A DNA stretch of 60,000 bases from Diphasiastrum complanatum (lineage: Eukaryota > Streptophyta > Lycopodiopsida > Lycopodiales > Lycopodiaceae), in NCBI GenBank assembly GCA_029204225.1, contig CM055113.1:7781852-7841851 (forward strand). The letters are read 5' to 3'. A program made the translations under genes and the position numbers. Every line of letters begins with the position of its first letter. Within the stretch, counting starts at the first letter, position 1. Shown here one piece after another: positions 1 to 10,164 of the stretch. The notes beneath the pieces are model-generated. The model was not told the origin of the DNA, searched no databases, and was given only the letters and a program-made list of their open reading frames with translations.

Positions 1-745
1 TGTCAGTTTCCTACATGCTGCAGTCGCAAAGTCAACTGTTGAGACATTCTTTCCCACAGACAAATGAACATTATTATTACATTCCAGTGGCTATTATCCA
101 TACAGAGGTTCACAGCTATCACCATAGCTCTACTTCTGACTTCATTTTGCAACAGTAGGGGACAACCTGTGTTTGAGTGTATGTAGAAAGCTAGAGACAT
201 TCTGTAAGGCTTTCCTATGCTCCAACATCAGCCATTTGTATGAAAAGGGCTGTTACTTTGAAAGCTCTCACATTCTACTAAGTCATGATACTACATTGCA
301 TCTTCATTTTTCCCAAAATATTCCTACTCAGGTGGCCTTGGGTCCCAACATCATTATCTCCTATCACTTGAAATTCAGACCATATGATCTTGAGTTTGGG
401 CCCTTGGTACCCATCATTTTCTTATTCATGTTAATGGCTTTAATTCATTATAGAGCTATTACTGGAGCCCATTCAGAACCAGCCAGTTTAGCCCCGATTT
501 AAGACCTCACAAACTATAAGTAGGGCTCCACAATCTCATTTTCCTCAGGTAATTGTTTGATCAATAGCAGCTCATCATGGACCATAAGAAGGCAATTACT
601 GGAATTTGGCATTGATTCAGCAATTCACTTGAGCTTCCATCAGCTTACTCGTCACCTGATCAATAACTCAGGACATTTCTCCTTGGTTGTATCATTGTTT
701 GTGAGCATTTGTGGTTATAACTACAAGCATAACCCAAAACCCCTA
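1..745. other. No recognisable gene
   Basis: Two open frames of 109 and 127 codons occur here on the plus strand, but neither has a recognisable motif or splice context, and codon use looks random. I see no repeat structure before the palindrome-rich sequence starting near 758. Confidence 0.5.
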
Positions 746-757
746 CATAGTACATAC

Positions 758-868
758 CACAGATGCATCGAGAACGCGTTCCGGTGGTCACGTTCCAAAA
801 CGGTCGTTCCGGAGCGCTGGCGTTCCGGACCCCGGAACGCTGTTCTGGAGCGTTTATACATTTTTTTT
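758..868 (+). mobile_element. Palindrome-array element end, GGAACGCGTTCC family
   Basis: The sequence opens with CACAGATGCATCGAGAACGC, close to the CATAGATGCA-type terminus seen at 12864 and 15475 in the opposite orientation. It is followed by about six half or full copies of GTTCCGGAACG-like palindromes and then a T-rich tract. Only one end can be seen, so this is a truncated or solo end of a non-autonomous TIR element. Confidence 0.55.
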
Positions 869-947
869 TTTTATAAATTAAAAAAAACCAGTCTTACTGG
901 TTACCTTAACCATGATGGGCCATCCCTGTGCGTTCTTTGATTTGAAC

Positions 948-1150
948 CATAGTTGCAGCGCGATTCTGAATCGCGATTCAGAATCGCAATCAGAATCGCG
1001 ATCCCGATTCGCGATTCGGGATTTTCCCAGAATCGTGTAGAATCGATTTTTTTTTTTTTTTTTGAAATTTTTTTGTGCAATATGGCTATCAGATGAAAGC
1101 TCTGATCGAGGGGAATATGATTGTGTAGTTTGCCAACTGTTTCAGGTGCA
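948..1150 (+). mobile_element. Palindrome-array element end, GAATCGCGATTC family
   Basis: It starts with CATAGTTGCAGCGCGATTCT and carries five or so overlapping copies of GAATCGCGATTC up to about 1050. A T tract follows, then an internal segment (about 1078-1140) that reappears in reverse complement at 11700-11800 inside the complete element at 11118-11906. The two are therefore the same family. The distal end of this copy is not found; it probably decays into the CT-rich sequence after 1200. Confidence 0.65.
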
Positions 1151-1378
1151 GGATGGTCCCTTTACGCTAAAGCTGCATCCCATATAAAAAAAAAAAAGAA
1201 CACATTGGGGCATTCCCAATGAACATAGCAGGAATCTCCTTTTCTCTGATTCTCCCTCTCTCTATCTCTCTCTCTGATCACGATTCACAACAAACGGAAC
1301 TAAAACCATGCTGAACAAAACCTAGCTGAATCATTCTGAACTTTAGCCTTAAATGAAACAATTTTTGACAAAACAACC

Positions 1379-1381
<3 letters not shown>

Positions 1382-1454
<73 letters not shown>
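1382..1454. repeat. (CT)n microsatellite
   Basis: A pure CT dinucleotide run of about 73 bases. Open reading frames across it encode only Glu-Arg repeats and are not genes. Confidence 0.95.
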
Positions 1455-1459
<5 letters not shown>

Positions 1460-1626
1460 ATAAATCATAAACCATAAAAAACCGAAGTTACTGAACTAAA
1501 ACCACAAAGAACAATACTGAATCACGACAATGTTGTGAATAGGATCATCATAATACATAATATCGGGCCACATGGCACCAAAAAGGGGTACAACGATGTT
1601 CCATGAACGTAATGAAAACTATACAA

Positions 1627-3689
1627 CTAAGGCTCGTCAGAGTCATGGTAGGATAAATCATCCGAATCTGTGGACTGCAGGTCCCATGGGTCCGCAGATG
1701 AATCGGAACTCGAGGGAGCCATATGCCGTGGTGTGGCCCTGGCTCTGCTGCGTGCTCTGGATCCATGCTGCGTGCCCTGGCTCTGGACCACCCCCCTCCC
1801 CCCTGCCTCTACCTCTGCCTCTGCCTCTCTCCCCTCCCCCATTTGGCTGCCCCCAGCCCTGTGTCTACTCCGTCGTGCCTGTGTGTCAGGTGGCTGTGAC
1901 CCTACGCCCTGGGATGGCCCTACCCACTGTGATGATGCATGGCCGACGGCTGCCTGTGATGCTCCACTCCTGTCTACAAAAAGAGTACTCAGCCCCCCCC
2001 TCCCAGAACCTCTAGGTCTCCCCCTAGGCCTACGTGCAAGAATGGTTGGCTCCTCCTCTGTCTCTGCATCAGGGTCCACCAGCAGGTCAGCCAGGTCATC
2101 CCCCTATGCCTCCGCCCACATCTCCTCGTCCTCCTCTGTATCTCCCTCAACCCACTCCTCCTCCTCCACATAGTCTGCCCCGAGCATCTCTCCACCCTCT
2201 AAGCCCTCGTCATTTCCTGTAGAGCTCTCTATGGATCTCATCATCCATCTCCTCCTGTGTGGGTGGTGCCCGAGGAGCAAGAGCTATCGAATCCACCAAG
2301 CAAGTGTCAGGGTCCACCTGCAACCAAAAACAATACATTGTTGTCAGGCATGTATTGTGCAACTCACTGCATATTTTGAAAGCAAATCAATTCATCAAAG
2401 CATAGCAAGAAAAAAGGGGTGATGATGTGACTCACCTCGAGCATCTGACCCTCTCCTCGTGTGCGCCTCAGCATACGGCCGTTGGTGTTCGCAAACACCA
2501 ACCGCCTACACTGCTCGATGGACAACCTGTTCCTCTTCTGCGTGGGCCCAGGTGCTCCAATTCCGCTCACAAGGGAGAGTGGGATGCACTGGCCGGGATG
2601 GGTGCAGCAGCGTAAGTGGGGTACACTGGTGGATAGTGGACATCTGGCATGGGATACGAAAATTGCTGGCTAGGGAGGTCATCCGGATGTGAAGGGAGGG
2701 AGGAAGGGATCTCCTCAACATCTTGGAAGGCCTCGTCACTGGCATCCGGGGCCTGCTCCTACTCGGGTGGCGGAGAGTCCATGAGAAAGTCGTAAACTGG
2801 GGGAGTGCGAGCAACAGTAGGTGGTGGTGGAACCGCAGTGGCAACTGGCGGACGCGGTGGGACGGGATCCACCGGAATGGGTGCAGATGGGAGTGCGTGA
2901 GGCGGAACTGTCTGAGGGGGATGAGGGGCAAAGGGACTGGACGAGGATGCACTCCCTCTCCTTGTGCGTGCCAGCCAAGCAGGCAGCAACTCGGGGTCAA
3001 CCACGTAAGGAGCGGTGCAAAACCGAAAAACACCCTCCGAAATGGTGTTCTCCCCCGCCACAAGACGTGGCCCGTAGGTATCCAGAAGTCGCTGCCTGAC
3101 GGGAACGAACATGCTGGCACAGGGGGCAGCATTCAGTGTGCCACCATCTTTGGCGTGTGAGCCGAGTAGGTGGCCTTTAAGGCGAGTGAGGGTGGCAACG
3201 AACTCGGCCAGGCAATATCGACAACGCACGATCTTTGCACCGGACTTGTTGGACTTGTCGGAAACCTGCCTGACAATGTCCACCTCGTCCCACAGATCGG
3301 CAAGGTTGGAATGCACCATCTCTGTAGAAGGAACTGGGAAAAGAAGGCAGAGATCTCTGTGAGTGCGATAGGAGTCGGCAGGCTTGAAGAAACCACAACA
3401 AAGGCCGAAATAGCAATAGCAGGGGCAGACGCGATCAGTGCAATGCGAAGACAGCAGGGAGGGCGCGGACAGCAGGGCGATGGGCATACAACAGAGAGGG
3501 CGCGGACAGCAGGGAGGGCGCGGACAGTAGGGCGATGGGCAGGGAGAGAGATGAAGCGGGGGGGGGGGGATATTCATATATTAAATATTAAAAAATATTA
3601 TATATTAAAAAATAATAAATATTGTGGTACCGCGGATCAGTATGGATCCGCGGTACCGGGATCCGCAGATCCCGGTACCGCTGGATCTA

Positions 3690-3691
<2 letters not shown>
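1627..3691 (-). pseudogene. hAT transposon remnant 1 (BED finger plus C-terminal tail)
   Basis: Read on the minus strand, the element begins at a CATAGATCC-type end at 3691 with GGTACCGCGG palindromes (3613-3691). A coding frame from 3577 contains a BED-type zinc finger near 3370-3170, with CRYC followed by paired His in GHLLGSH. About 2575-2450 encodes the hAT C-terminal signature: CERNWSTWA, then after a frameshift QKRNRLSIEQCRRLVFANTN. The last exon (about 2390-1627) is acidic, with an AT-hook (RRPRGRPRGSGRG) and a Ser/Asp-rich end. The DUF659-like catalytic core between finger and C-terminus is missing. An in-frame stop near 2105 and frameshifts show it is dead. Identity as hAT/DUF659-type transposase is secure from these domains; exon borders are approximate. 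Confidence 0.8.

Positions 3692-3740
<49 letters not shown>
3692..3740. repeat. (TA)n microsatellite next to hAT terminus
   Basis: An uninterrupted TA run directly abuts the TCTATG end of hAT remnant 1. On its far side is ACTAGTAAAGAGTGCCCGTC, which also follows a (TA)n run at 5395, so the same repeat context has been used twice. Confidence 0.9.
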
Positions 3741-3741
<1 letters not shown>

Positions 3742-3847
3742 TAGTAAAGAGTGCCCGTCGTTGACGGGCAATGGAGGCCAATCTAGGTGGTGGTCGATGA
3801 TTTGGATCATGGCCGATCTCGCATATCTTGCATCTCGATTATCTAAC

Positions 3848-4312
3848 ATTCGAGTCTTTGAAAAAATTCGAGTCTTTGGAAAAATTCGAGTAAAAAAAAT
3901 TCGAGCCTTTAAAAACATTCGAGTCTTCTAAAAAATTCTAGTCTTCTAAAAAATTCGAGTCAATTTATTCTGATTAGCTTACAGAATTGCTTAAAAGCAA
4001 TTTCTCCAAAAGCGACTAGTTTCCCATTAATGGCTTTGAGCAAATATCCCATGTTAGTTGCGGATATTGTATACTCCTGCTTTGGTAAAAATATGGAAGC
4101 GATGGCAAATTGAACGAAGCTTTTTAGTGCAAAAAATGTATATTGTGTATAGTAATATGTAAGCAACTATAAAATAGTTATGGATACTAGGATGTACTTT
4201 GAATGATGTCAATGTGAATGATAGTGAGGAAAAATTCGATCTTTCGAAAAAATTCGACTCTTTAGAAAAATTCAAGTCTTCGAAAAAATTCGAGTCTTTT
4301 GGAAAATTCAAG
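3848..4312. repeat. Two arrays of an ATTCGAGTCTTTGAAAAA-type tandem repeat
   Basis: The motif AATTCGAGTCTTTGAAAA, about 17-18 bases long, is repeated imperfectly seven or so times at 3848-3960 and about five times at 4231-4312, in the same orientation. The intervening 270 bases are unique and AT-rich with no gene. The layout, two direct arrays bordering a spacer, could be the subterminal repeats of a non-autonomous element, but no terminal inverted repeat is visible. Confidence 0.6.
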
Positions 4313-4319
4313 TAGGCAT

Positions 4320-4855
4320 GTCATAAATCTACTATCTGCCAATCTTGTCGTAGGCTACCACGCTTGCAAGCTAAGAGTTTGCCATGTGGCAAACCATGTA
4401 GGTCTAACATAGGCTTGTGTGGCAAGCCAACCAGGCTTTGCCACGTAGGCCTGAGGGACCTAGAGAGAGAAAGAGGTGGGACTCAAAAGCTGCCACGTGG
4501 CAAGCCACGTATGCCTTCCATAGGCTTGTGTGGCTTGCCACATGGCCTACCATAGGCTTGTGTAACAGGCCACATAGGCCTGCTATCTACCAAGCCTGTC
4601 ATAGGCTGCCATGTGGAAATCACGTATGGCTGCCACGTGGAAAATCATGCAGGCTTGGGGTTAGTCATGTGGCAAGCCACGTAGGCCCATCATAGGCTGG
4701 CAAGCCAACCAGGCTCTGCCTACGTGGTCTACTATTTGCTAAGCCTGTCGCACACTGCCACGAGGCAAGCCACGTAGGTCTACCACATGGCAAATCATGC
4801 AAGCTTGAGGTTTGCCATGTGGCAAGCATGTAAACCTAGAGAGAGAGAGAGAGGC
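4320..4855. repeat. GCCACGTGGCAAGCCACGTAGGC repeat array
   Basis: About 500 bases are made of shuffled variants of three short words: GCCACGTGGCA (palindromic core), AAGCCACGTAGGCCTAC and CATAGGCTTGTGTGGC. No fixed period is kept, which points to rounds of unequal duplication. It ends in a short (GA)n run at 4839-4853. No coding potential. It resembles the palindrome-dense ends of the elements elsewhere in the window, with a different palindrome. Confidence 0.7.
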
Positions 4856-5084
4856 CCACCAAGCCCGCGTTTTGAAGCCTTCCCAGCCCTTCACAACCGA
4901 CTTTTCCTTCATAGAAATGTATTTTTATTTCAACCTTTCCCATGGAAAGTCTGATAATTTAAAAAATCCTTAGAGCACCCTTCAAATTTTTGATAATGAA
5001 AGTTTCATTTGTTCAACACCTTTCACCATGAAAGTATGTACATGCACTTCAAAACACTATGTGTGTTGGTAAAGGATAATTTGA

Positions 5085-5250
5085 ATTTGGAGTGGGCCCC
5101 TTGGATGCATGCATGGGGAGGAGGGCCATGCATCCTTTTCCCCATACATGCATCCTCCTCCCCAAGTTTTTTAGTTAGAAAAAGCTCATGCATGGGTGAG
5201 GGGAGGAGGATGCATGGGTGCACCCATACACATGCGCAAAAGTGTACATA
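5085..5250. repeat. Foldback repeat with ATGCAT and CCTCCTCCCC words, copy 1
   Basis: The segment folds on itself: CATGCATCCTCCTCCCC is matched by GGGGAGGAGGATGCATG about 60 bases further on. Roughly 120 bases, from CCCCATACATGCATCCTCC to the TTTAAATATATATATAGATA tail, recur at 7026-7155 with few changes, so this is a dispersed MITE-like family. Both copies end at an AT-repeat. Confidence 0.75.
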
Positions 5251-5275
5251 AGTTTAAATATATATATAGATATAT

Positions 5276-5363
5276 CATAGATGTCGCGGTACTGGGAACC
5301 GCGGTTCCTGGTACCGTGGCACCATATTGGTGTCGCGGTACCATAATATAATAGTATTTTTAT

Positions 5364-5373
<10 letters not shown>
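5276..5373 (+). mobile_element. GGTACCGCGG-type terminus, possible left end of hAT element 2
   Basis: It starts CATAGATGTCGCGGTACTGG, inside an AT repeat, and carries four variants of GGTACCGCGG before an AT-rich run similar to that behind the 3691 terminus. A facing end occurs at 11105. Together they could bound a 5.8-kb element containing the hAT gene at 7160-9675, but intervening repeats make it equally possible that this is a separate solo end. Confidence 0.5.
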
Positions 5374-5394
<21 letters not shown>

Positions 5395-5399
5395 CTAGT

Positions 5400-5598
5400 A
5401 AAGAGTGTCCGTCGTTGACCGGGCAATGGACGGCCGATGATCGTTCACGGGTGGCCGATGGTCGTTGATGGGTAGCCGATGGTCGTTGACGGGTGGCCGA
5501 TGTATGTGTGTGTATGTACGTGAGTGCATGTGGTATCTGTGTATGTGGATTTGTGTGTATGATTTGTGCTTGATGGTGTGTGATTTATGTGGTCAATG

Positions 5599-5634
<36 letters not shown>

Positions 5635-5720
5635 TGTGCGTGTGTGTATGCATGTGATTTATGTGGCCGATGGTGTGTGCATGTGTGTATGAGTGTGCAT
5701 GTGCATTTCTCAACAAGTTG
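5400..5720. repeat. GGCCGATGGTCGTTGACGGGT satellite followed by TG-rich tract
   Basis: A unit of about 23 bases, GGCCGATGGTCGTTGACGGG with variants, is repeated about four times at 5425-5503. It then degenerates into (TGTA/TG)n sequence including a pure (GT)n run near 5600-5632. The first unit grows out of the ACTAGTAAAGAGTG segment shared with 3741. No gene. Confidence 0.7.
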
Positions 5721-6000
5721 TTTGGGCAAGAGGCCGATGGTTTAAGTGCTCGGGGGAGATGGGTGGGTGGGTGTGTTAAAAAAAGATATGCTCATGCCCT
5801 TAAAAGCCTTTTTTTTTTCTTGGGGGGAGGGGGGAATTTCTTTCTTGATGGGGACTTTTTTTTGTCTCCTTTTTAAAAAAAGAAAACTTAATTTATGGGG
5901 AGCCCAAAAGCCCTTCACTTTTTTGTTTTATGGAGAGTGGGGATTCACATTTTTAAGTGGATTTACATTCATTTTTTTTATGAGAGGTTTACATTAAAGA
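5720..6000. other. Low-complexity T/G-rich sequence
   Basis: Homopolymer-like T, G and A runs dominate. I see no gene; the open frames here are products of low complexity. Confidence 0.6.
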
Positions 6001-6007
6001 AAAAGTG

Positions 6008-6192
6008 TATGTGTGTGTGTGTGTGTGCGCGTTGTGGGGGGGGGGAGTAAATATTGATATATTTACTTTTAATGGAATGGAAGCACCCCCTTGTTTATAT
6101 ATCTATACACACACACACACACATTTTAACCTTCTTCATTTTTTTTAGGGGCATGGAGGGACCTCCCTCCCTCTATGGGTGGTTGGCCAGCC

Positions 6193-6243
<51 letters not shown>

Positions 6244-6545
6244 GGGGCCCGTGTGAAAGAGAGAAGGAGAAAAAAGGACTCTAGACTCTATACTTCATAC
6301 AATATATCTCATCCACAAAAGGTTTTTTATATGGAGATGTGTATGTGTGTGTGTGTGTGTGCGCGCGCGCGCGCACACACACATGCATTCGTTGTGTCAA
6401 GGGTCACACACACACAACGAACACGTGCACACACATACACACATAGGCGCACACACACACACATAGGCATGCGCGCACGTGCGCACGCACACACACTCAC
6501 ACGTGTGTACATGCATGCGTGTGTGTGTGCATGCACGTGTGTTCC
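6008..6545. repeat. Cluster of TG/CA/CG/GA simple repeats, Z-DNA-prone
   Basis: Contains (TG)n near 6010, (CA)n near 6105, (GA)n at 6198-6238, then 6340-6545 almost wholly alternating purine-pyrimidine: (TG)n(CG)n(CA)n at 6345-6384, and repeated CACGTG/GCATGC words to 6540. Such alternating tracts are classic candidates for left-handed DNA and for cruciforms. No coding evidence. Confidence 0.85.
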
Positions 6546-6955
6546 AGATCCCCCTTCCCCCCCTATTTTTCTCTTTTTATTGTCTCTTTTACTCTCACCC
6601 CATCCCCCTCCTTTTTTTTTTAATTGTGCATTTTTGGCCCATGGATAAAAGCTTGTGGGTAACGATTTAGGAGTTAAAGCTAGTGAGTTTGGGCTTGTGG
6701 TTAAACAATCCTAAAAATGGCGAGCCAAGATAGGAATTTGAAGGATTGAAAAAAAAAAAAACCAGTTTAAGGTAGTCAAGAAAATTTTTATGTTCACGAC
6801 TTATGGGTAAAACTTTGATAATTCAAAATAAATAAGAAAGCCATGTAATAAAGATTATTGGCTAAAGTTTAAAGCACATTGAAGTGTGTGAAGAAAATAA
6901 AACCTTAACTTCAAACTTCAAATATTTGAATTTAGTAAGTGGGAGGGAGGGGAGG
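6546..6955. other. No gene seen, AT-rich
   Basis: Short pyrimidine-rich and A-rich segments without repeats long enough to classify and without coding similarity. Confidence 0.5.
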
Positions 6956-6959
6956 GGGT

Positions 6960-7155
6960 GGGGAATCTTTTTGGGGTCCACCCCTCAATGCACACAATGT
7001 GCAAATGTATGGGGATATGCACATTCCCCATACATGCATCCTCCTCCCCAAGTTTTTTAGTTAGAAAAAGCTCATGCATGGGTGAGGGGGGAGGATGCAT
7101 GGGTGAACCCATGCCCATGCGCAAAAGTGGAACAAAGTTTAAATATATATATATA
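6960..7155. repeat. Foldback repeat with ATGCAT and CCTCCTCCCC words, copy 2
   Basis: Nearly identical over about 120 bases to the copy at 5085-5250, including the inner CCCCAAGTTTTTTAGTTAG. It sits directly upstream of the 5' untranslated-like part of hAT element 2 and may have displaced that element's left terminus. Confidence 0.75.
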
Positions 7156-7159
7156 GATA

Positions 7160-9675
7160 TGTATTTTAACCTAATTTTTCCTCCCCCTCACTTTGTCTCT
7201 CTCCCTGCCCATCGCGCCCCCTCCCTGCTGTCGGCTTGCAGCAGGGGGGGGAGAGTCATATCTGCAGAGTTCATGTATGATGTCATCAGGTCTTCCATCC
7301 TATCCATAGGCCCCCAGCATGTCGTTACGGTGGTGACGGACAATGCCACCAACTGCGTTCAGATGGGTGTCCTACTAGAGGCCGAGTTCCCCCACATCGT
7401 CCATACCCCCTGTGCAGCGCACGACATAGACCTTCTGATGCGGGACATAGGTGCACTTCCCTGGGTTAGAGCCATCGTCCGTGAGGCCCTCTTCATGGTG
7501 ACTTTTATCACAAAAGACGTGTTCTTGCCATGTTCCAGGGTGTTCAGCCATTTGGACCTCCGGAAGCTGGCCCCGGCCCCCCACACGCTTTGCATTCGAC
7601 TTAGTGGTCATCGACCATTTGATCAGGTGCAGAGCACAGCTTCTACAGATGGTTGCCAACGATCTTTGGCGTGCTAGTACGTTTCAGCGCACAGAGGATG
7701 GGGAGCACTTTTCTTCGGTGGGGAGACCAGTTCTGGAGGGCTGCGCAGACATTGTCAGGACTCCTTCGACCACTCTACATTGTGCTCCGCATGGCTGCCA
7801 GTGAGGGGTCCACACTTGGACTGGTGTATGAGCTCATGGACCGGATTGGATAGTTCTTGTAGTTGCCCATCTTGTAGCCAGAGAGGTAGGCAGTATATTA
7901 ATGTACTTTATCTTTTTAGTGATTGCTAGTTTGTTTTTCTGTTGATGTTACATTTTTCCGTAATTTGCTTCTATCACATGCCTGAACCCTAAACCACATG
8001 CCTCTCACACGGTAGGCCCACACATTGGTTTGGATCCAATCAGACTCATGGAGGAGCTAGTTGCATTTCGTTTCGACATGGGCACGTTCGGTCACCCCGC
8101 TGCTCAGGATCCAGAGAGGAGGCAGCTCCCCATTACCTGGTGGACCATGTTTGGTAGCACCTATCCCTCCATACAGCGTCTTGCACTGCGGGTCCTTTCA
8201 CAGGTATGCAGTTTTATTTCATCCTCCCTTAGTGCGTTTGCTTGACATTCCACCCGTGCACATGTGCTGAACCATTTCATTGCACGAACCACAGGATTGC
8301 GCTGCCTCCGTGTGTGAGCGTAATTGGAGCACATGGGCCCTCATTCACACGAGGAAAAGAAACAGGCTGTCAGTGAGTCACCTAGAGCGGTTGGTGTTCT
8401 GCAACACCAACGCACGTCTCGCCAGGAGACTGCCGACCATTACGAGCACATTGCAGGTGATAGGCTATTCTCCCATAGCATGTTGGTTGAAGTCTCACTA
8501 ATATGTTGGTTTCATTTCCTGATCAAGTTGTTAACCTAACATGCTAAATTTTAACCTTGCAGACAAAGATATCTCCCAGAGCCTAGAGCATTTGTATTTG
8601 GATGCCCAGCTAGACAACTTGATTGCCATGTTGAATTCAGAGGCCCAGCAGATGCCGAGTGTCAGGGCACCCCCATCGTCTCTTGCCAGCATGCCCTACA
8701 CAAAGTCTCATCCAAAGCAACTACATGAGGTGCCTGCAGCTCCTCCGGTTCCTCACAGGGTTTATATGCGCCGCACAGCACCTCCAGTGCCACCGATGCC
8801 ATTGAGGCTTGCAGCCCCTCCATCGCCATCCACTTCTACAGCACCAGGTTTCCATGGCAGACCACCATCTGTGCCCAGGTTTTCTCTTGCAGCGCCCACA
8901 TCCATAGTGGCTCCACATCCTCCTCCTTTGGCAGCACCCACTCCAGTGGCTCCTCCTTTGGCAGCACCCAAGATGTACCAGTACCGGCCACCACAGCGCC
9001 CCTTTCAGTATATATCGCCGCTGTACTTGCCTCCTGCAATGACGGCCCCTCCACAGCCAGTTCCTCCACCTGCAGCAGCCCCACGGGCACACACTCCACG
9101 GGCTCATCCTCCTCTCTCAGCTGCACAGGGATACCCCTCTTTGGCTTCCCTATCCCAGCCGGCCTCAGCCTGGGCCCAGCCTAGCCAGCCAAGTGATTTG
9201 CATGGGGGTGATGAGGCATTGACAGCTCCCCTCGTCCGCAAGAGACCAGGGATACCCCTCTTTGGCTTCCCTATCCCAGCCGGCCTCAGCCTGGGCCCAG
9301 CCTAGCCAGCCAGGTGATTTGCATGGGGGTGATGAGGCATTGACAGCTCCCCTCGTCCGCAAGAGACTAGGAAGGCCCAAGGGTGCACCGAATAAGAAAG
9401 GCAGAGCACAGAAACAGCCAGGGAAGAGAGGACGACCTCGCAGGGCTCCAGGTGCAACTAGAGGTGCACTATCACATTCAGCTGGAGCAGGTATTGTTGG
9501 TTTGGCTTGCTTGGGGGTTGATGCGGAGGCAGATTGGGAGGATGTGGATGACGAGTCCTCCTCGGATACACAGCCCATGCCAGTTCCAGACATGCATAGA
9601 TATCGGCTGCGAGAGTCAGCTCAGGGCCCTAAGTTGTCTCCGGAGCATTCGTCTGAGTCAGAGCCAGAGCATTGA
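7160..9675 (+). pseudogene. hAT transposon 2, DUF659-like core and AT-hook tail
   Basis: The leader near 7195-7240 shares CTCTCTCCCTGCCCATCGC with remnant 1, but the BED exon is gone. From about 7255 comes a DUF659-like core: VVTDNATNCVQMGVLLEAEF and HTPCAAHDIDLLMRDIG, then, after two frameshifts (near 7580 and 7700), FWRAAQTLSGLLRPLYIVLR. Next is WWTMFGSTYPSIQRLALRVL ending at a splice site at 8203; after a 91-base intron comes CERNWSTWALIHTRKRNRLS (exon 8295-8456, ending before GTGATAG). The last exon (8563-9675) is Pro/Ala-rich and finishes with AT-hooks (LGRPKGAPNKK, KRGRPRR) and an acidic Ser/Glu end. A 121-bp tandem duplication breaks the tail frame. Family assignment is firm; it is inactive as it stands. 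Confidence 0.85.
9128..9369 (+). repeat. 121-bp tandem duplication in the hAT 2 tail exon
   Basis: GGGATACCCCTCTTTGGCTT starts at 9128 and again at 9249, and the two units are nearly identical. Since 121 is not a multiple of three, the duplication shifts the reading frame. The frame running from 8541 stops inside unit 2, while the AT-hook tail continues from the other frame. Very high identity implies a recent event. Confidence 0.9.
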
Positions 9676-9679
9676 TTGT

Positions 9680-10160
9680 GGCTCTGTTATTTTATTTTTA
9701 GCAGTTTGATATCATGTTTCACTGTTGGCAGCCAGATGGTCAAACATTGTATTCAAACCATTTTATACATTATATCCAGTGTTGAACGTACTTTATTTGT
9801 TGCACATTGTGTATGCGTCGATTTGTAAATGTGATGCTCTGTTTTCAATTTTATGTCAGATTGTATGTGCGTGTGTGAATCGTATTTTCAATTAATTTCA
9901 ACTGCAGAGATTGATAGCAGATGCATTTCACATAAATGCACTTACAAGCTGATAGAATTTCATAAACACATACATTACATTGCATTATACCAGGCGCCCG
10001 CGTTGCACAAAAAGCACACTGTATATAAATTCAAGAGATGTATCAAAATAACATTACGTATCCCGCCATATACGGCTGGGGCTGTTCTTTAAAACAATCC
10101 GCCACATACGGCTGGACCTTATCTATTCTAAGCATTCCTACGAATCCCCCACTGACTCCT
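9680..10160. other. Region between hAT 2 gene and antisense ORF
   Basis: AT-rich, with no gene seen. It includes the probable 3' untranslated region of the hAT gene and a duplicated CCGCCATATACGGCTGG-type word near 10065-10107. Confidence 0.5.
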
Positions 10161-10164
10161 CACC

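Noticed and set aside
1278-1475. Glu-Arg repeat ORFs over (CT)n/(GA)n tracts, here and at 6175, 25471, 26051, 29546, 39353 and 43354
   Set aside because: They are translations of dinucleotide microsatellites and have no start, splice or domain support.
3170-3931. A 253-codon plus-strand frame
   Set aside because: It is the shadow of the minus-strand hAT coding region and runs through a (TA)n microsatellite.
8721-9126. Minus-strand frames of 128 and 96 codons
   Set aside because: They are antisense shadows of the Pro/Ala-rich hAT tail exon.
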